64,000 nucleotides of DNA from Melieria omissa. Lineage: Eukaryota; Arthropoda; Insecta; Diptera; Ulidiidae. Position numbers and translations under genes: made by a program. This document shows positions 1 through 10,677 of the stretch, in pieces (within the stretch, counting starts at the first letter, position 1; every line of letters starts with the position of its first letter). The notes below the pieces were generated by a model that was not told where the DNA came from, did no database searches, and was given only the letters and a program-made list of their open reading frames with translations. Location of the stretch: the NCBI GenBank assembly GCA_963971225.1, contig OZ020269.1, positions 39,887,264 through 39,951,263 on the forward strand, in the 5' to 3' direction.

Positions 1-4
1 CGCG

Positions 5-304
5 ATGACATATGAGGCGACATGGATTGGGAGCACTCGGTATGCACCTGCAAGGATACGCCAGATCCAGCCAGACAACGACATTACGATCCAGGCAATA
101 AGCTCTGAGCCACCGGACAGGCCACGAGTGGTCTCCTCTAAAGTTGTTTGCTGGGTATGTGGCAAGCAGGGCCACATATCACGAGACTACCGCCAACGAA
201 AGAGGCGTTCCCGTTCTCGATCGCAATCGCCTGAAGCGAGAAATACTGACAATCGAGGCTCAGCCAACAAGCGCAGGGCTGAGGACGAGGAGCCGTTAAA
301 CTAA
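5..304 (+). pseudogene. Gag C-terminus with CCHC zinc knuckle (gypsy copy 1)
   Basis: This is the last ~99 codons of a Gag frame, ending at a TAA. It contains one retroviral-type knuckle, CWVCGKQGHISRDY, where the last Cys of the C-x2-C-x4-H-x4-C pattern is replaced by Tyr. The intact relative at 51385-51423 reads CWRCGKQGHISRDC, so the Tyr is probably a degenerative change. The tail is Arg/Ser-rich, as is usual for nucleic-acid-binding Gag ends. The start lies outside the window; the ATG at position 5 is internal. Confidence 0.8.
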
Positions 305-399
305 AACGGGTCAGCCCAAAGGGGCGTGAGCTGATCCCCACAATCTGCCGCCCCACCGTCCTGGTCTCACAGCTGTAACGACAGCCCAGCAGCTTGACA

Positions 400-1124
400 A
401 TTGAAGGAAGGATAGATGGAAAGTTGTTCGTGTTGACACTGGATACTGGAGCGTCTGGACTGCGACTGGCGAGCGTGCGCCGGTAAGAGGAAAAGTTACA
501 AAAACGATTGCTATCGGCACCAGCAGCCTGGAACATGAGTTCATCGTCGCGGATATAATGGACGACGTGATTATCGGCGTGGATTTCATGATTAAGCACG
601 GTTTTACGCTGGACCTGAAAGAAAATGTGCTGAGGTATGCCAACGTTGAATTCCCGCTGCGCGCCGGCTATGAGCGAAGTGTGGCGGTAAGGAAGGTTGT
701 ATCGTGTCAACACCGGAGGATACCAGGGAATTCTGAGGCGATTGTGTGGGCAAAGGTGGATGAGGACGATGGGACGAGTCGGCTGTGGGTTGTAGCAGCA
801 CCGAAACAAGGACACGACAACATCATCATCGGACGTACATTAGTGGAACCTAAGAATGGCGGAATACCAGTTAGAATAATGAACCCCCTGAATGCACCCA
901 GATATGTCGGTAAAGACGAGGTAATTGGCGAGTGTAAGGAAGCTGTAGCCATGGTCATTTGCGAGAGTAGCCCACCTGGAGGTAATAGGAAGAACGCTTT
1001 CAACATGGACGTCATACCGCAAGAGAACACGTGGAGCAGCGAGTTGACGGCGAACCAGAAACAGGAGGCGAGTTCTCTCCTGCAGCACTATGGGTCACTA
1101 TTTGCGGCGGAGGAACAGCCATAG
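400..1124 (+). pseudogene. Aspartic protease region of pol (gypsy copy 1)
   Basis: A LDTGAS catalytic motif is encoded at about 439-456. The frame then shifts before about 471, and the rest of the fold continues in a second frame (residues VIIGVDFMIKHG at about 570-605, typical of the ILGxDFL flap segment). This frame ends at 1122-1124, out of phase with the reverse transcriptase that follows. The enzyme would have cut the Gag-Pol polyprotein. The two frameshifts make it inactive. Confidence 0.75.
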
Positions 1125-2390
1125 TGAAGCACAACATCGACACCGGAAGTGCAAAACCGATTCGCCAACCGCCCAGACGAGTTCCTCTGGCCAAGAGGGA
1201 AGAGGTCACAAAATTGATCGAAAACATGCGGATAGAAAAGGTCATAGAGCCTTCTTCGGGCCCCTGGTGCTCACCGGTCATGCTAGTCAAGAAAAAGGAT
1301 GGCAGTACCCGATTTTGTGTGGACTATCGGAAGCTCAATGATGTGACCAAGAAGGACAGTTATCCACTACCTCGGATCGATGACACACTGGACACTCTGT
1401 CAGGCACACAGTGGTTCTCCACGCTCGACTTACGCAGCGGCTATTGGTAGGTAGAGCTTGCAGACAAGGACAAGGAGAAAATGGCTTTCAGTGTTGGGGA
1501 TGGTTTGTGGCAGTTCGCCGTCATGCCGTTTGGACTCTGCAACGCACCAGCAACATTCGAGCGGCTAATGGAACGCGTGCTAAAAGGGCTGCATTGGCGG
1601 ACGTGTCTGGTGTACCTCGACGATATAATCGTAATGGGTAAAAACTTCGACGACCACCTGGGAAAGCTAAAGGAGGTATTCGAACGGATACGAGAAGCCG
1701 GGCTTAAACTCAACCCAAAGAAGTGCTCGCTGTTCCAAAAGGAGGTCAAGTATCTGGGTCACACAGTTTCCGCCCGCGGAGTACATACGGATGAAGGCAA
1801 AATCACGGCGGTGAAGGTGTGGCCCCGGCCACGCAATCTACACGAACTCCGCATTTTCCTGGGCCTGTGCACATACTACCACCGATTTGTTCCGGGATTC
1901 GCGAACATAGCCAGCAGCTTACACAAACTGACGAAAAAGAGCCAAGCTTTCGAGTGGAACGAGGAGCAGGAACAGGTTTTCGCACGTCTGAAGGAAAAAC
2001 TGTGCACTGCTCCAATTCTGGCCTTCCCCGTGCCTGGGGAGATGTTTGTGTTGGATACAGATGCAAGCGGGAATAGTATTGGCGGTGTGCTATCACAGAT
2101 AATAGACGGCCAGGAACAAGTGATAGCGTACGACAGTAGGATTCTATCGAAACCGGAACGCAACTACTGTGTGACACGGAGAGAACTGCTGGCGGTATTG
2201 GACTGCGTAAAACACTTCCAAGAATATCTGTATGGACAAAGGTTTCGCCTGCGCACAGATCATGCGGCATTGAGATGGCTCCTGAACTTTAAAGACTCTG
2301 AAGGGCAATTGGCGCGGTGGATCGAGCGACTGCAGAGCTACGACGCAAGTGCAGTAGCCATGGAAATGCGAAAGCAAAGAACAGATAGTG
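1125..2390 (+). pseudogene. Reverse transcriptase / RNase H region of pol (gypsy copy 1)
   Basis: The RT fingers and palm are clear: [17 protein letters not shown], then [11 protein letters not shown], then the YLDD catalytic box at about 1609-1623. A TAG stop at 1448-1450 replaces the Gln of the very conserved GYWQVEL motif (CAG to TAG), and the same frame continues immediately after it. RNase H follows with DTDASGNSIGGVLSQ and ends in RTDHAALRWLL. The frame is lost near 2390, where the integrase takes over in another frame. Apart from the nonsense codon, the RT core is well preserved, suggesting moderate age. Confidence 0.9.
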
Positions 2391-3699
2391 GACGTCCGGT
2401 TGGTAAGCGTTATGCCAGAGGAAGAGTGGTCTAGGAAGTGGCTACAAAAGGACCAGCGTGAGGATGCGGATCTTGCAAAAATCGTCGAAGGCAAGGAGCA
2501 AGGCGCACGTCCAGACTGGCAGGAGATGGCCGGTGAAAGCCCGATCGCTAAGGCTTACTGGGCACAGTGGAAAAGTCTGCGGCTGAAAGAAGGATGCCTG
2601 TACCGCGAATGGGAGAGCGCGGATGGTCGGACCAGCAACTCCCTAATGGTAGTGCCGAAATGCAGGATCAATGAGGTATACCATAACGACTCCAGTGGAG
2701 GGCACCTAAGCATCACCAAAACCGTCGCCAAAATAAAAAGACGATTCTACTGGGTAGGAAGTCAGGAGTCTGTAGCCGAGTGGATTAAGAGCTGCGACCG
2801 ATGTTCAGCCGCGGAAGGGCCGACAAGAAGATCTCGAGGCCGCATGCAACAGTACAACGTGGGAGCACCCTTCGAGCGGATTGCTATGGACGTCGCCGGC
2901 CCATTCCGAACTAGCACTCAAGGCTACAAATACGTGCTGGTGGTAATGGATTATTTCAGCAAATGGCCCGAAGTGTACCCTATTCCTAACCAGGAGGCCA
3001 CCACGATCTCGGAAAAGCTGGTAAACAACTGGGTAGCCCGGTTCGGAGTTCCGTTGGAGTTGCACTCAGATCAAGGCCGGAATTTCGAGTCTGCGGTATT
3101 CAAGGAAGTGTGTGAGCTGCTGGGGATAAAGAAAACGTGTACCACTCCTTTGCACCCACAGTCTGACGGCTTGGTGGAACGCTTTAACCGGACTCTGGAA
3201 GAATACCTGCGGAAAGTGGTAGGCAGGAATCAAAAGGATTGCGACACGCATATCCCCCTGTTCCTGATGGCGTATAGGTCAGCCCCGCACGACACGACAT
3301 CACTCACTCCAGCCCGAGCAGTGTTCGGCACAGAGTTGCGGTTACCCGCTGACTTGAAGTTCGGGGTAGTCAGCACGACGGGAGGCGCTAAGACGGACTA
3401 CGTGGTCAATAAGCGGGCGGAACTGGAGGAAATTCACCAGTTTATAAGGAGCCGCACCAAACTGGTCAGCGATAAGGCGAAAGCCAGATATGATCTACGG
3501 GCCAACTCAGCAGGGTTCCAAGAAGGCGATCTGGTAATGCTCTACAACCCGCAGCGGAGGAAATGTTAGGATTAACAACGCGGTATACAGGATTCAACGT
3601 TGCAGCAATAAAGGCGCTAAGCTGAAGGTAGTCCATTTGGAGCGCCTGGCGCCTTATCACAGCGGAGCCTCGGCACTTGTTCGGGACGAACAAGTCTAA
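2391..3699 (+). pseudogene. Integrase region of pol (gypsy copy 1)
   Basis: An H2C2 zinc-binding segment (GGHLSITKTVAKIKRRFYW to CDRCSA) precedes a complete D,D35E core: MDVAGPF, then HSDQGRNFES, then LHPQSDGLVERFNR. It joins LTR DNA into the host. The frame closes at 3567-3569 after YNPQRRKC. The last ~40 codons continue in another frame to a TAA at about 3697-3699. Comparison with the C-terminus at 52090-52302 shows that about 20 codons of the chromo-like tail were deleted at this junction. Confidence 0.9.
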
Positions 3700-3710
3700 G
3701 TGGTGGGCAG

Positions 3711-4087
3711 TGTAACGATAAGACAGTCTGTCGCTGTGCAAAGCAACCCTGCCGCTACGTGCAACGACGGCCGCGATAATAAGTTTTAGTCCAACCTGGC
3801 AACGACGGTCGCGATCATCATGGAAAACTTTAGTCCACTCTGGAATGCGCGAGAACGATCCGCGCGATGGCCGGACAGGTATAAAAGGCAGCCGGGTGCG
3901 GCGCAACGAGGCAGTCTGGTTTTGATTAGTGAAGGTGCCACACCGTGTAATTTAGCAAATACTTAAGTGTAAAGACAGTGAAGTGTAAATCTGTGGAATA
4001 AAGTGATTGTTGGTTAATTTTATTGACTGCATTTGAGAAACTGAGTGTGGTTTATTTTCAAATTACGCAATCCAGAGATACGTAACA
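3711..4087 (+). repeat. 3' LTR of gypsy copy 1
   Basis: The LTR starts with TGTAACG just after the purine-rich tract AAGTGGTGGGCAG and ends ATACGTAACA, giving 377 bp with TG...CA ends. A TATA-like GGTATAAAAGGCAG lies at about 3878-3891. AATAAA near 3997 could serve as the poly(A) signal. The target-site duplication cannot be tested because the 5' LTR is outside the window. Confidence 0.85.
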
Positions 4088-5614
4088 GCCCTCTAGAACT
4101 AGTATTCGTAACAATATTTTATAAAACATACGACGCCTGCTACACGTTCAATATTTATTGTGATATTTGAATCGCGATCCATATTGATGGATTGATAGAT
4201 CGCGCGCGAATGGTAGAAAGTAAAGCGGCAGCTGAGTTTTGGAAGTTAGGTAAATAATTGCAAATAAATAACCACCTTAAATTTCGCGAAGGTTATTTTT
4301 GGTATATTTTTTTTATTTTCGATCAAAGTTGAAAAAAAGGCCGAAATATAGACTTTTTGAGAAATCGGTAGATCGAATAACTTTGAAGACAAAACAAACA
4401 TTTTATATTTTAATTATATTAACAATTAACGTACCTTTTACAAAAAACCAACAAGTTACCGATTGGTCATTTCATTTACATACAAATCAATCTTGAATAT
4501 GAAAAAAAAAACCAAAAAATACACATTTTTCTCGATGTGGAAAAATTGTCAACTTTGAGCGGCTCTACCTCCCAAACTACTCATCCGATTTAAATGAAAG
4601 TTACATTTTCGTAATCCCTGAAAAATTCGCAAAAAGATGCGTGTATTCATTTTATCGAACGATTTCATGAAATTTTTGATTTTTGCAACGTTTTGTCGAC
4701 CGTTGGGCCATAGTGCGTCGTTTTACCTAGAGTTTTCCATGGAGCATGGTTCGAGGAATTGTTTTCAGGCTCTTCATTAGCATTCAACATAAAATAGAAA
4801 AAAATCAAATAGCAATGTTCCATTGAAAATATAAATTTAAAATACGAGAATAGTAGTACTGACACTACTTAAAATGGGCATGGTCCACCCATTATCGACA
4901 GAGTTGCCAAAAGAAGTGTTTCATAAAATATGAAACCTTCTATATTAACAAAGCCAATCCGCGAATTATGGTTGGGCTCGCTGTTTTATTGAGAGTCATA
5001 TTATCCAATTGTTTCAATTAATTTAATTTTAATAAATCAATGCTAAAATTTTTTTAAAAAAAAGAGAGAATTTAAGTAGTGCAATATTCGTTATTTGTTG
5101 AGTTATTGATTCTTTATACTGAGTTAAAAAAACAACAACTTACAACTTAAAAAAATTATCCCCACCCCCCCTTTCCCCATTTTGAGGTAGATTTTTTAAG
5201 AACGCTAATATATAAATTTCCTTCTCTGTACTATCCGGTTTTCTTGCCAAGTTTTAAATAGATTAATATAAAAAAAAAAGGAATAAGCGTAATATGGTCT
5301 TCACCACCACCTCCCCATTTCTGGCTAGACATTTTTGAAATCGTTCCTTTTAAGGGTTGACTTTTTAAGATCCAACTATTCAAAGTTTATTATTATAGCT
5401 CCAGCGGTTTGGGAAATAATAATAATAAAACAATTGGTTATTTGATTTGTTCTAACATATCTTTTTTTGGAAAACTATCATCATTTACAAATGAAGCAGC
5501 CCAAAATTGCAAAAATTTCAGCGAATTTCAAGCACTCCTTCTACTGTTGTCCCATTTTTGTAAAGGGTGCACTGTGCTCCGGCTGAGCTGTAAATACATA
5601 ACATGGGTTTAGTC
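4088..5614. other. AT-rich intronic sequence, no gene seen
   Basis: No convincing coding segment, TIR pair or RNA gene was seen here. It holds poly(A)/poly(T) runs and a C-rich patch near 5161-5180. If the cGLR exon at 9357 has upstream exons, this stretch would be intron. Confidence 0.5.
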
Positions 5615-6274
5615 CAGGGTTACCAACTGTCCGGTTTTCGACCGGACTGTTCGGTTTTCGGAAGCTTTGTTCGTGTCCGGTTGCAAAGTACAACCGGACA
5701 TAAAAATGTCCGGTCGTACATAAACTTGCCAAGAAAGTATTTAGTAATATGTAGAAATGAAAAGTTGTTTAATTTACTGTTAGATGCACATTTTTGACCC
5801 GATGACACAAACATACTTTCACTTCAGACGGAAACTTCGTTTCCATTGAACCAAAATTCATGAAATTTTGACTTAAAATCGGGAAAAAATTTTCCTTGTT
5901 CTGGCTTCGCCCCTGCTTCACTCACACCTTGATTTATTCAAAGAAAATTTGGGGCTGTTTCTGAAGAGCACGGTGAAAGGTTTCACCAACAAATTAAGCG
6001 ACATGAAGAAAGTAGCAATGCTTGCTGAGCAGTAGCGGCTTAACGGGGGGGCGGAGGGGCGGACCGCCCCGGGCCCCGGGCTGCAGGGGGGCCCCCGAGA
6101 GAAGCTTGTATATAAAAATTTCAAGTTTTTCAAAACTGAAACTTGTAAAAAAAACCTTTTGCGCTCCACAATGGTTGATGAAAGACTAAGTTATCAAACA
6201 AATTTACAGTTATTATTATTATAATTATTGGTTGGATAACAACACATCGTCCCGAAAATCCGGGTTTCTTCTTT

Positions 6275-6417
6275 GATAGACTCTTTTATAAAAGTAATTC
6301 TATGCTCTTCTTACATGCTGTTATGCAGGGGAAATATATTTTGTCATGCCTTTTTTTATAAAGTAGCCCAGTAGCAGGGTTTTATAAAATATTTCTGTAC
6401 ATTTCTGAAGATTTAGA
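6275..6417 (-). mobile_element. Tc1-like relic fragment
   Basis: The reverse complement aligns by eye to about 53340-53525 inside the Tc1-like element at 53114-54295. Shared stretches include TTCTTACATGC, GGGAAATAT and ATTTCTGTACATTTCTGAAGAT, with several small deletions. There is no intact frame and no TIR. Confidence 0.6.
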
Positions 6418-6420
6418 TTA

Positions 6421-7161
6421 CACTACTCGACACGAAAAATGCACCTAAAAATAAAATGTATGTTTTCCATGCCTGACATATTTTGGTCCTGAAAGTTCAA
6501 AATAGAAAATTTAGTTAAAAGGAGACAATTTTCCTCTTTCATTTGATACCCATATCTCCATCATTGCACTACTTTGGGTGAGAAAATGTAATACTGACTA
6601 CGCCAGGATACTATAAATGATCTCTAGTATCACGTCTAGATCAAAATTTGGATGGGTCTCGGAAAAATAAAAAAAAATTTCGCACGGACTAATAAATGCA
6701 AACTTGGTGTTCTCACTCACTCATCATAACTTTGTCATTTTTCTTCCAATTCTATTGATGTTAGGCTTAATATTTCATTTTAAATCTTAAAATCAGAGGA
6801 GATTTATTTATTTATTTATTATTTTTAATAACAATTAAAATTGTTTTTTAAAGTGGTCGAAAAATTCACTTTGTTAAAACTTTCACCGTTAGTAACTTCC
6901 CCAAATCTGATTCGGGCAATCTAGAAAGGCTAAGGTATTATCTGCTGAACGACGGGCAGCTCGTGTTAATCGGATAATTCTTTTAGGAGATGTGCTCATA
7001 ACTGAAACAATAGGGGAAAAAACTCGTTTTTCGAAGATTTTTCGAAAACGCTTCTTAAAAAATTTTTAGATTTTCAGTTTTGTGTTCAGCGGCCAAAGTT
7101 AGTCTAGAAAACAATTTTATTTTTAGGTGTACACGATTGACCCATTTTTTGTCGAGTAGTG
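6421..7161. mobile_element. CACTA/EnSpm-like non-autonomous element
   Basis: TIRs start CACTACTCGACA and continue with a matching AAAAATG...CACCTAAAAATAAAAT on both sides. The flanking TTA at 6418-6420 and 7162-7164 is a perfect 3-bp TSD. CACTR termini with a 3-bp TSD fit the EnSpm/CACTA superfamily. No transposase frame is visible in the 741 bp, so it would depend on another copy. Confidence 0.65.
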
Positions 7162-8692
7162 TTATTATGGCTAGATCGGAGTAACGAAGCAAGATTTTCT
7201 GTTTTTTTCGAGATTTAAGATGGCTTTTTGAAATGACGAATTTGATCTCCCAAAAGTTTTCCTAATTTCAAGAAAGTTTTTATCAATTTTGGAAAGCTTT
7301 AGTAAAATTATCCTTTTATCCATTTTTCATTTTTTTCTCTGGGCTTATATTGCTTTCTTTAAAATTTCAAGCACATATACGTTTCAAAATAATTTGCAAG
7401 TCCGTTTACTGTTCAATGGAATACAAATTAAAAAAAAAAAGTAAAAAGCATAACCGGAAATTCCCGCTATTAGTTTTGTACGCAATCTTATTCTGCACCG
7501 TTTTGTGGGGGCCCCCTCCGCCGTCGCCGCCCCGGGCCACGGAATACCTTAAGCCGCCACTGTCGCTGAGTACGTTTGGAATTTGAAGCGCGATTTTGAC
7601 CCATCTGAGCATTCCCGTAAAGCGAAAGCGTCTTTTTGGAAATCATAATAATTGTTTATTTTTTTAAGAGGGGACTTCTTGTTTGGAAACCACCTGAACT
7701 ATTTTTCAATGGAAAATATTTTTTTTTAGTATTCAACGTTTTTCTCAACATCTTAAGCAGAGCAAGCAATTAATGAAAAAAGAAATGAAGGTTTCGTGTT
7801 TAAGGCATTTTAGTTTTTTGGGGGAAGTTTTGAGAAAGTTTTGTTGTTTGAAAACCCCCTTAATTTTTAATGAGGAATATTTTTCAAAAAGAAAGTATAG
7901 TATTTTTTCCAATATTTTACTCAATTCAAGCTTTTTATGAAAAAATTTTCCGAAAAACATACAAAATGCGGGTAAGGAAAGGGGGAGGGGGTTCATGTGC
8001 ATACAAAAAACATTTACATTTTTAATGCAAATAACTTTGTCCTAGACATCGAAGCTCTAGCTCTTCAAGTTTTCATACTTTCCGTGTAAAGGTCTATAGG
8101 GACCCTTTAACCTTTATGTGCAAATTACAAAAAACTCAGACGTGCTGGATTATTCCTTTTTTGGCAAAAATGATCTGTACGACGTCCTCTTTCAGAAATA
8201 TACGGTCGTTACTCTGTTGCACAGAAAAAGTTGCACAGATTGTTGTACTGTGTAATTAGCGTTAAGTCCGAAAAGAAGTACAGTGCACTCGCGAAAACGT
8301 GAACTAATAAAAAGTGCACTGTATTCTTTTAAATAAAAAATCGTATTATTGAATGATTGTTATGAATTAATGAATTCAATTTGCTTGCCTAATTCTTTTT
8401 TTTCTAACATATTTATGGTAATTATTTATTTTTTGCTTTTCAAATTCTTTACTTTGCTGAATTTCATTTGTTTTCACTGTTAACATTTTGTTTTTTTTAC
8501 TTACTGCTCTTTTGTGCATTTTTGTTGTTTTATTTGTTAACTTTTTTGTAAATCATATGAACACACAACATACATAGGTCATTAATTAAATTGTGGAATA
8601 TAATTTCTAAAACCCCCCGCCCCCCCTTAAACCATTTTATAAAAGTTTGCCCGGTTTTCAAAAACAAAAAAGTTGGCATCCCTGGTTTTGTC

Positions 8693-9356
8693 ATTATGGC
8701 TTCAGTGCGCCGGTAATTCGTATTTGTATTTGAAAAATGTTTCGATTTAATTATTAGGAAAACGATATTGCTCCCTTGCCAAAAACTTACTCCTACAAAC
8801 TAAATGAAAACATATAAGGCTAACTTTATGCAAATATTTTGAAAACGGTCATTATAAGCGTGCGTATTGCAACATTGGAAAGGTTTGGAAAAATTTGGAA
8901 AAAATTGTATTGTAAGTTTGAAAAACGTTTATTAATTCGTTGCAAATATGTTTGGAAAACGTTTACTAACTCGTTTGCTTCCAAACACATTTGTCTTCTT
9001 GTTTATTGGATTATTTAACTAATAAGAAAAGGACTGAGGAGAACATAGAAAGTTTAAAGAATATTTCTGACCTTCGCTGAACAAAATTTCTTTAGCAGCG
9101 TCATCTGTTAAAGAGCCCACTTATTGTACCTTAAAGCGTTTTTCCACATAAGCAATTTTTATTAAACCCAAATTTTAGGACAAAATAATGTTATTTTTAG
9201 CAATCAGCTATAAATTTCGTGTTTTGTAACAAGTTTTGTAGACTTACCCGAAAAAAGCGCTTACAAGTGATGGCAAATGTTTATTATTGCACAAATTCGC
9301 AATCTGAAATGCATTCAATTGTGAATAGGGCTATTAATTTTTAATTTTACTTACAG
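8693..9356. other. Intronic sequence before the cGLR exon
   Basis: No gene, TIR pair or RNA gene was seen. It ends with a good 3' splice site, a T-rich tract followed by TTACTTACAG at 9347-9356. Confidence 0.6.
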
Positions 9357-10069
9357 GTAGTTATGGAGACAATGTTAAAGTAAAGCTGCCTAACGAGTAT
9401 GATTTTGTATTTCACTTGAAATTTCCGGAAAGCGCTCTTATAATTGTGACCGCAGATAAGTCAAATCCTGGATTCGTAAAAATTAATCTAACCCAAGTTT
9501 TAAAAAGGATTGAAAATCAAAAGCATCATTCGGAAACATATAAATGTTTGAAAAAATGGGTTACAAGGGAGAATTATCTCATAGTCGAGAATTTACAATC
9601 GTGGTTGCATAGTTGCTTTATAAAAGCATTAAATGATTTGAGCTATATAATTACGGCCAATGGACAATCATCAATCCTCAAGTATCAGCACTTAGGCCCA
9701 GCACATACTATAACTGTTTTGAGCCCAAACAAGTACTCAGTGGATTTCGTTCCAGGTATACTGCTTAATTGCAAACAGGCAGTCTTGCAAACAGTTAACT
9801 GCAACTGGGAAGCTATTCCGAAGCCTTTAAATAGAAGTCAATCGAAAAAGACTATAATATTTCGGACTTCATATTATATTGCTGAGCATGAAATAATTAA
9901 AGATAAATATACCTTAAAGTGTGCTTTGAGAATGCTGAAAAAATTTCGAGATGCACACCCCAATATGAATAACTTAAAAAGTTATTATATAAAAACCCTT
10001 TTTCTGTGGAAAGCTGCTAAAGAAAACTGCAGTTTTTGGCAACAAAGCCTTAGCGTGGTACTAATTGAG
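9357..10069 (+). CDS. cGAS-like receptor (cGLR / Mab-21 domain), internal exon with catalytic core
   Basis: cGLRs are nucleotidyltransferase-fold innate immune sensors that make cyclic dinucleotides to activate STING. The exon opens, using one base from the previous exon, with GSYGDNVKVKLPNEYDF. This closely resembles the cGAS active-site segment, with the GS loop and the metal-binding Glu and Asp of NEYD. The third acidic residue is in KYSVDFVPGILL at about 9738-9773. Later come FRTSYYIAEHE and LKSYYIKTLFLW, typical of Mab-21 family C-terminal lobes. The vertebrate zinc-thumb Cys/His cluster is absent, as in insect cGLRs. The exon has no stop and is bounded by TTACAG at 9351-9356 and GAG|GTAAGT at 10067-10075, ending in phase 0. 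The N-terminal part lies upstream and was not found. The exact family member is not assignable by eye. Confidence 0.88.
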
Positions 10070-10174
10070 GTAAGTGTTATTACAAATAAGATTATCCAAC
10101 TTACCCTGCGGGACACTGATGCTCACTTGACTCATTTGACTATCAGTGCTGATCAAAGTGGAACAAATGTAGAA

Positions 10175-10383
10175 TAGCGAACACTCATGAAAAAAAAACG
10201 GAAAATTTGGCCATATAGAGCGTATTTTTGTGAATTTAACAAACTAAAAATTTGTTCGATATGGGTATCAAACGAAAGGTCTTTTTCATACCTTTTTATT
10301 AATGCTAATCACTAGACACGTAAAATGCACTAACAAAAAGCTAAAAAAAAATTTTTTTTTATAAAAATTTTTTAAAAGCAGAC
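10175..10383 (+). repeat. Left part of an older repeat split by the BEL provirus
   Basis: With the continuation at 16040-16130 this matches the reverse complement of 27867-28225. Shared blocks include ATAGCGAAC-C/A-CTC, ACAAACTAAAAATTT, GATATGGGTAT-AAACGAAAGGTCTT and, after the BEL element, GTTACCATATTGTAGCCTGTGAAATTCCC. The BEL provirus interrupts the alignment with its 5-bp TSD. Confidence 0.65.
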
Positions 10384-10640
10384 TGTTCGGGATTTGAGTG
10401 GCAGCGCCGGCGTAGCGGTCTAGCCGTCAAGTGTATTGCGCAGCGGCGGCGCCATCTGCCAGGCGTCCTATTCGGTCAAACGGCGCTGCCGTGTAGCTGT
10501 CAGTCGATTAAAATTGATTTGTGAGTTCTTTTGTTCTTCTCAATAAAGCAGCCGAGCCGAGTAGACGTTTTCTTAAGTTGGTGCTTCCTATACGGTCGGT
10601 TTTGGTAATTTGGACACAAAGCGCTATTTGGCGCGCAACA
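10384..10640 (+). repeat. 5' LTR of BEL/Pao element
   Basis: Starts TGTTCGGGATTTGAG and ends GGCGCGCAACA. AATAAA sits at about 10542. It is followed by TAATTTGGTGCCTCCTGTGAGG, where the primer-binding site is expected; I did not assign the tRNA. Confidence 0.95.
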
Positions 10641-10677
10641 TAATTTGGTGCCTCCTGTGAGGATCTTCGATTTCGGA

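Larger units (their letters stand above)
1..4087 (+). mobile_element. Ty3/gypsy retrotransposon copy 1 (mdg3-like), 5' truncated by window edge
   Basis: The order is Gag zinc knuckle, protease, reverse transcriptase, RNase H, integrase, then a 3' LTR, which is the Ty3/gypsy gene order. The 5' LTR and most of Gag lie outside the window. The coding part is broken by frameshifts near 460, 1110 and 2390, an in-frame TAG at 1448-1450, and a small deletion near 3569, so this copy is dead. Its Gag and integrase resemble those of the copies at 44221-52718 and 61167-64000, but its LTR is a different sequence, so it is a related subfamily rather than the same one. The name mdg3-like is an inference from the relatives, whose primer site reads TGGTGTCAGA. 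Confidence 0.9.
6030..7562. mobile_element. hAT-like element nested in 5615-8684
   Basis: TIRs are CAGTAGCGGCTTAACGGGG and CCTTAAGCCGCCACTG. The 8-bp TSDs are TTGCTGAG (6022-6029) and TCGCTGAG (7563-7570), 7 of 8 matching. The ends are extremely GC-rich (GGGCCCCGGGC...) against an AT-rich interior, a common look for this hAT group. No transposase frame survives; the interior is taken up by a Tc1-like scrap and a CACTA-like element. Confidence 0.85.
5916..7640 (+). pseudogene. Split remnant of a conserved transposon-borne domain (HGERFHQ motif)
   Basis: The first half at 5916-6029 reads LHSHLDLFKENLG, then after a 1-nt slip AVSEEHGERFHQQIKRHEE, then MLAE. The second half resumes after the 1533-bp hAT insertion, at 7571, with YVWNLKRDFDP. 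Removing the insertion and one copy of its TSD restores continuity. The same signature (NLGAVSDEHGERFHQDI...MLADFCW) is encoded at 43794-44033 in another element. I recognise it as a recurring transposon-associated sequence but cannot give it a biochemical function. Confidence 0.7.
5615..8684. mobile_element. hAT-like DNA transposon (outer of a nested set)
   Basis: Ends are CAGGGTTACCAACTGTCCGG on the left and GTTGGCATCCCTG on the right, an imperfect hAT-type TIR (CAGGG...). They are flanked by GTTTAGTC (5607-5614) and GTTTTGTC (8685-8692), a 7 of 8 match for the 8-bp TSD of hAT elements. It contains a broken coding remnant (see 5916-7640) interrupted by a second hAT. No complete transposase is visible. 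Confidence 0.7.

Noticed and set aside
138..815. 225-codon minus-strand open frame opposite the gypsy copy 1 protease
   Set aside because: It is antisense to a recognisable Gag/protease and has no motif of its own.
8696..8713. ATGGCTTCAGTGCGCCG|GTAATT as a possible first exon of the cGLR gene
   Set aside because: It ends in the wrong phase for the exon starting at 9357 and encodes only six residues with no family match.
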